Shown here: piece after piece, positions 59,681 through 64,000 of the stretch
How positions within the stretch are numbered: position 1 is the stretch's first letter
How the letters are laid out: each line of letters opens with the position of its first letter
DNA from: Stropharia rugosoannulata
Lineage: Eukaryota; Basidiomycota; Agaricomycetes; Agaricales; Strophariaceae
Direction of reading: 5' to 3'
Length of the DNA: 64,000 nucleotides
NCBI GenBank assembly: GCA_028532985.1
Contig: JANCIK010000003.1
Location: 630,001-694,000, forward strand
Notes under the pieces: model-generated
What the model was told of the DNA's origin: nothing
The model's database searches: none
The model's input: the letters and a program-made list of their open reading frames with translations, nothing else
Translations under genes and position numbers: made by a program

Positions 59681-61974
59681 TCATACGAGCCGCATGTTGC
59701 GCAGATTCCCTTTGATAATAATATCGCGCACTAATGGATATATACTTTAGCAGGATTACTTTGGGGATACCAATTGTAGTCTACTTACCTGCGGAGATAA
59801 TGGTAGCCGTCCTCCGTGTGTCTGTAACTGCGGTAAAGTGAACTGCGCAGACGTTGGTTCCCATTCACTGGTAAAAATAAGGATTCTCTTACTGTACAGC
59901 TCGCGTTCCTTGTTAGGTGTGAAAGATTGGTGGATGACTCCAAACTTATTCCTGAAATCTAAATATCCGTATTGAGTAGACTTAGGAATTTGATAACATC
60001 AATGGTAATAATGGAAACGTACACTTTGACACGGAATCGAAATCGTTAGGCCTATCCCCGTAAGAAATCATGTGCTGATTTAGCCTTACTCCAGCCTCAA
60101 GCTTGGCCTATAGCACGGAACGTCTCATCATCCGATGTGGCGAGCAAGACAAGGGTGAGTATTTACCTGAAGCAAGTCAACTTTGTTCAAGAAAAGAACA
60201 ATATTGACATTCGCGAGTAATTTATTTGACACGACCATTTTCCACAGTATCAGCGAGTCTTCCAGCCGATTGACGTGAGGGTCCTAAAAAGAACAAATGA
60301 GCATTTCGGCCTTTTTAGTCTACAGCTGAGACCGTACCTCAGCTAGAACCTAGTAATACGCATGCCGCGCTATTAGAGGGTGCGTTTGTGATCAAAGAAA
60401 GAGACATACTTGGTCAAATACCGAGATGGGCGCAAGAAAAATAATAGCGTTTACTGTTCGAGGCTCTCAGTCTCTGGAATTTTGACCCATGTTGGGAACT
60501 TACCGTCCTCAAAGTATGGTGCCCATGCGTGGCGCTGGTTCCGAGCACCGCCAACGTCATAAATCCGCCATTCCACGCCCCTGTTGCTGCCGGAAGGTAC
60601 AGAGAAAGTGTGTTCCACGACGCCCATAGTCTTCAGTCGAGCCTTTAATACATCCGCTGTTTCCATGTCAGTCGGCGGTTGGTGTACAAACAGACAAAAC
60701 GAGCATACCATCTGTCGGGATATACTTTTTAGCTGCGATTCGGGGTATGTCGTCGAGGTAACTGGCGGTGAGAATTAGTGGAATAGAGCGTGCCGAAGAG
60801 AAGCATGCTTACAAGCCGCTGCTTTCTTCAAGACGTATTCGTTTCTCGTGAAGACGCTTCTTCACCTGTGGGTCTCGCCACATCTCATTCATGGCGGGGG
60901 CACACGCATTAAGGACATGGACAGGGTCGTTGGGATCCTCCCACCAGCCCTCAATTTCACCTGAAAGGGGACTTTTTGGGCTCTTCGATTTTGTACCAAG
61001 GGTAAAGGGCTTTTTCCAGTTCCGGGAAGTATGGACTGTAATTTCCTTGCCTTTAGTGGAGGCGTTAGTAGCAAAATTGCCGGTGCTGGCAGACCTGACA
61101 CCCATGATTGGCGGGGTCTGCTTCGCTTGCGGGATCAAAAGGGTTGGAGGAGCGGGACGGCCGTTGTGTGAATAAGCAACATTATGCGGCGGCGGTATGT
61201 TCTCGTTAGGCTTGTACAGGTTCGCGTAGAGCTCCCAGTCAGTACGCGTGGGCCCGAGATGGGTGGCCTCGTCCTCGTCTGGGGATGAAAGAAGATGAAT
61301 GAGACGGTCCTCGAGCTCGACGAGGGGCTCTAGCCTGCGCCGATACGAGTCGTAGTTGGAGACCCTTGTGCCTAGAATGGCGGATGGTGGCCGGCCGCGG
61401 GCGGAAATGATGACAGCTGCGGCTTCAGGAAAGTCACCCTCGTCATGGTCGTCGAGAGCGTCTGAATCTGGTGCAAGGGCATCGAGAATGCTGGTAAAGC
61501 AAGTCAGAAGACGGCAACGACGATGGGAACGAGGTGGAACTAACCGCCTGACAGAACGGACAAGATTGAGATATATGACGGCGCGCCATGCTATGCGCTC
61601 TGCATGGAAAGCGGATGGAGAGTGGAGGAGCTGGAATTCTGTCGGGCAGATGAGCAGTGCAAAGCGTGATGGGCAGAGCAATATATGATCGGAAATGCGG
61701 GGGGTGCCGACTCACGTTTGAGCGTCGTGCTCTTGCCCGACTCCGACTGGCCCAGCAGCAGCACGGTCACTTCTGGCTTGGACCGCTTGCGTTCGTTGCG
61801 CTCCTGACGAATCATCTCGTCTATCGAGTCGGACACCTTCTTGGCCTCGGACTCTGCGCGGAGCCTGTTCTCGCGGGCGGAGGCCGACTCATCAGGCGGG
61901 GGGATGAGGGCGGCGGTGAGGGGGTCGGAGAGCGTCCGCCGGCGGGGGATGTACTCGAGCTTGGGGTGGGGCAT
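59681..61974 (-). CDS. Atypical heterotrimeric G-protein alpha subunit, 554 aa
   Basis: Twelve exons join in phase: 61716-61974, 61545-61638, 60813-61490, 60709-60761, 60504-60656, 60410-60453, 60338-60349, 60167-60283, 60023-60107, 59893-59958, 59789-59842, 59681-59730. G1 is LLLGQSESGKST, switch I RLKTMG, G3 DVGGARNQRHAW, G4 FLNKVDLL and G5 TAVTDT. Compared with the usual 350-aa subunits there is a charged N-terminal extension without the MGxxxS myristoylation site, an insertion of roughly 200 residues in the helical domain (most of exon 3), and Ala in place of the catalytic Gln of DVGGQ (codon at 60544-60546). The C-terminus, NLRNMRLV, lacks the pertussis-type Cys. Such divergent subunits occur in Agaricomycetes; signalling partners are unknown. 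Confidence 0.9.
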
Positions 61975-64000
61975 GGATGCAGGCAGTGGGCGGAAGAAGC
62001 AAGGACAGCCCAAAAGATATGCACCTAAAGCAGTCCATTCAGAATCTTCCATGGATTTAACGCCACGTGAGCTAAGCATGAACGTTGTCTGGACGACCTC
62101 CCTCTCCCCAGCCCCGCCCCGTCCTCCACACCTCCGCCTTCTGCCCCGCCGTCGCCCCGCCCCGCCACCCCGTCGTTGCTGCCGTCGTCGTCCACAGCGT
62201 CCACCGCCGCCCCTCCGCGCGCGCGTCATTCAGGGCCGCCGTCAGGGACGAACAATCTGCCTCCGGGCTTGCCGCACCTTTCCTCAGCGCGGCTCATGCT
62301 GTGCCGCCCTTGCCCAGCCGTCCATATGGACCCACTCGCGATAATGCTCATATTCTAGACTTTATTCACAGGCAATCAGTTGACTCGTCAGAAATCCTCC
62401 CGGAAGGTTCCTAATTATAGCGGTCCACTAACCCTCTTGCCGCGCCACCCATCTCTCTGCCTCAGACGCGCGCATATATCCACCCTACACGCATTCACAC
62501 AACTCTCCGTGCACCCTGTCACCGCCACCTTCGCCCTTGTTCTCCTTCCAGCACATACTGCCGTCCATTCATTCCGCGCGCAGAAATCTGGGCGCATATA
62601 ATTGTGCCCGCCGCGCGGCACCCAATACAATAAATCTCCCGACGGTGGCCATTGTCGGCCGCGCATACACGCCCACTCAAGAACTGCAGCATGCATCCCT
62701 GCTGCGTCGCATATCAATCAAGGCGCAGTTCTCTTACCATCAATCAAGGAGTCAATGAACCAGCCACACACTTGGCCCCATTGATCAACAGATCTTTCAC
62801 CCTCAGCAGAGCTTGCTGTTATCATTTACATATTTCAAAGCCTGATGTTGCACTTTGTGGATGAAAGAAGCACGCATATCTCACAGCGAGGATCTTCGCG
62901 GACATGATATGCCGACATGATTGTGGGAAGCCTCGTCATTCCAGCTCTAACCCCACTTTCCAGTGTCCAGTTTCTCCGTGGGTCAAATGTCCTGGTTCGA
63001 CTTAACGGTGAACTTTATACGGGCCAGAATAAAGTATCATACTTCCAATGCAAGAATCCGAGAAAGGAAGGAGCGACTCCTGCCAATGCAGAGTAACCTT
63101 GCAAGCGTACCTGCGAAGCGCGCGCTTATGCACTTGACACGGTGCTATGAAGGCTTCTTCGTTTCCGGGAGTCCGAATGAAGTATTAACATAATAGCCGC
63201 CCGACCCCGGCATATCTACCGCGTCATAATGATGTAGAGCAACTTGATCAATATGATCCTGAGAGTCGAGGACTCGAATGTCCTTAGCTCCGCGTAGTTT
63301 CGAGCGGTTCACAAGTTTAAATGTGGTGAGTGACCTTGAAACCCGTCTCCGTTAGCTAACGAGTGGTATATGACACCCTTATTACATCCATAGTACATAC
63401 GCCTACATACGCATGAATTGGCCTCATAAGACTCAATAGCTCATAGAGTCCCTGTGCACTTAAGGGACTTTGCCGAGTCCATAAATAATATTTCTATACA
63501 TTGTCCACAACAAACTTTCCCTACCCCCGTGCTACTGTCCGCATATTTGACTCCACTTTGATTTAATTATCAGAAGAACTGCACTTTTACTACGTCCGAA
63601 CGCAAACACGCCCTCTGCCCACAACACCCTGTCATGGCATAAAAGAAGCAGAACTTCTGCCCGGTCCCAAAATACACAGGCTTTCCGTAGGGAAAAACAG
63701 TATGCAAGAACCACGGCTATCCGGGCATGAGTGCGCTCAAGAAGTCCCCTGGTGTTTATCTTCCGAATGAGTACATTTCCAGCTCCAGATTCCTGGAAAA
63801 GGCCGACAATCGAGGAAGAATACATACGGGTCTCTCAACCACTGTCAAGCGTGGCCAAACTCTTTCTCTTGGAGGTAGGTCTTGTGGTCCTTTCACGAAG
63901 AGATATTTTCTCTCTCGGGAGAAGCACTTCTCATCTTGTGGCGCTTGTGCTTTATACGGATTGCACCCATACAGCGACTTCGAGAAAAGACAGTTTATAG
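61975..64000. other. G-alpha promoter region and right-edge sequence
   Basis: 61975-62350 is C/T-rich and GC-rich. The open frames there are shadows or compositional. From 62400 to 63500 no coding signal is visible. At the edge, an ATG at 63767 opens a plus-strand frame (MSTFPAPDSWKRPTIEEEYI...) that could be the first exon of a gene continuing to the right, with a GTAGGT donor near 63873. An overlapping minus-strand ATG frame (63532-63825) competes. Neither is recognised. Confidence 0.35.

Noticed and set aside
62085..62414. Pro/Arg-rich ORFs upstream of G-alpha
   Set aside because: Compositional ORFs in a GC- and CT-rich promoter stretch. Several frames are open at once and none shows order.
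1..64000. CRISPR arrays, rRNA, prophage or plasmid features
   Set aside because: The sequence is intron-rich fungal nuclear DNA. No spaced direct repeats or ribosomal sequence were seen on reading.

Overview
The window reads as nuclear DNA of a filamentous basidiomycete, most likely a mushroom-forming Agaricomycete. Genes are dense and carry many short introns (about 45-70 nt) with GTRNGT 5' sites and CTRAY-like branch points 10-20 nt before the AG. Several encoded families (FunK1-type kinase, DUF6534 membrane protein, extended divergent G-alpha, fungal-only F-box proteins) are typical of that class. All exon chains below were built by hand from splice signals, reading phase and protein-family continuity. 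None was checked by alignment or RNA data.

Left part (1-12.4 kb). A truncated aminodeoxychorismate-lyase-like gene lies at the edge. A DUF6534 seven-helix-type gene on the minus strand follows, cut in two by a 9.6-kb non-LTR retrotransposon (LINE) bounded by a 15-bp target-site duplication and ending in an A27 tail. The LINE has ORF1 (CCHC knuckle), ORF2 (endonuclease, reverse transcriptase, decayed RNase H-like segment, zinc motif) with two 1-nt frameshifts, and a long antisense ORF in its 5' region that carries its own candidate intron.

12.4-25 kb. An NBR1-like selective-autophagy receptor (PB1, four ZZ fingers, FW domain, C-terminal LIR), RIB7 of riboflavin synthesis, a small one-helix membrane protein, a FunK1-type kinase with an in-frame stop, an acidic orphan, an F-box protein, and a 125-bp foldback repeat.

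25-38 kb. ALG9 (N-glycan mannosyltransferase) diverges from a membrane-anchored MOSC protein. Then come a USP12/46-like deubiquitinase, a second F-box protein, and an orphan with a retropepsin-like DTS motif.

38-45.5 kb. A small metabolic island: a peroxisomal (C-terminal SKL) AMP-dependent acyl-CoA ligase with 18 exons, followed by two tandem-duplicated short-chain dehydrogenases that share promoter sequence.

45.5-64 kb. DASH subunit ASK1, a secreted DUF5695-like protein convergent with an MFS sugar transporter (19 exons, several microexons), inositol monophosphatase divergent from 20S proteasome subunit alpha-5 (PUP2), a RidA-family protein, and an atypical 554-aa G-alpha subunit with a large insertion and the catalytic DVGGQ glutamine changed to alanine. 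No rRNA, tRNA or CRISPR was seen. The strongest leads are the antisense LINE gene, the dated gene disruption by the LINE, the atypical G-alpha, and the microexon-rich genes.
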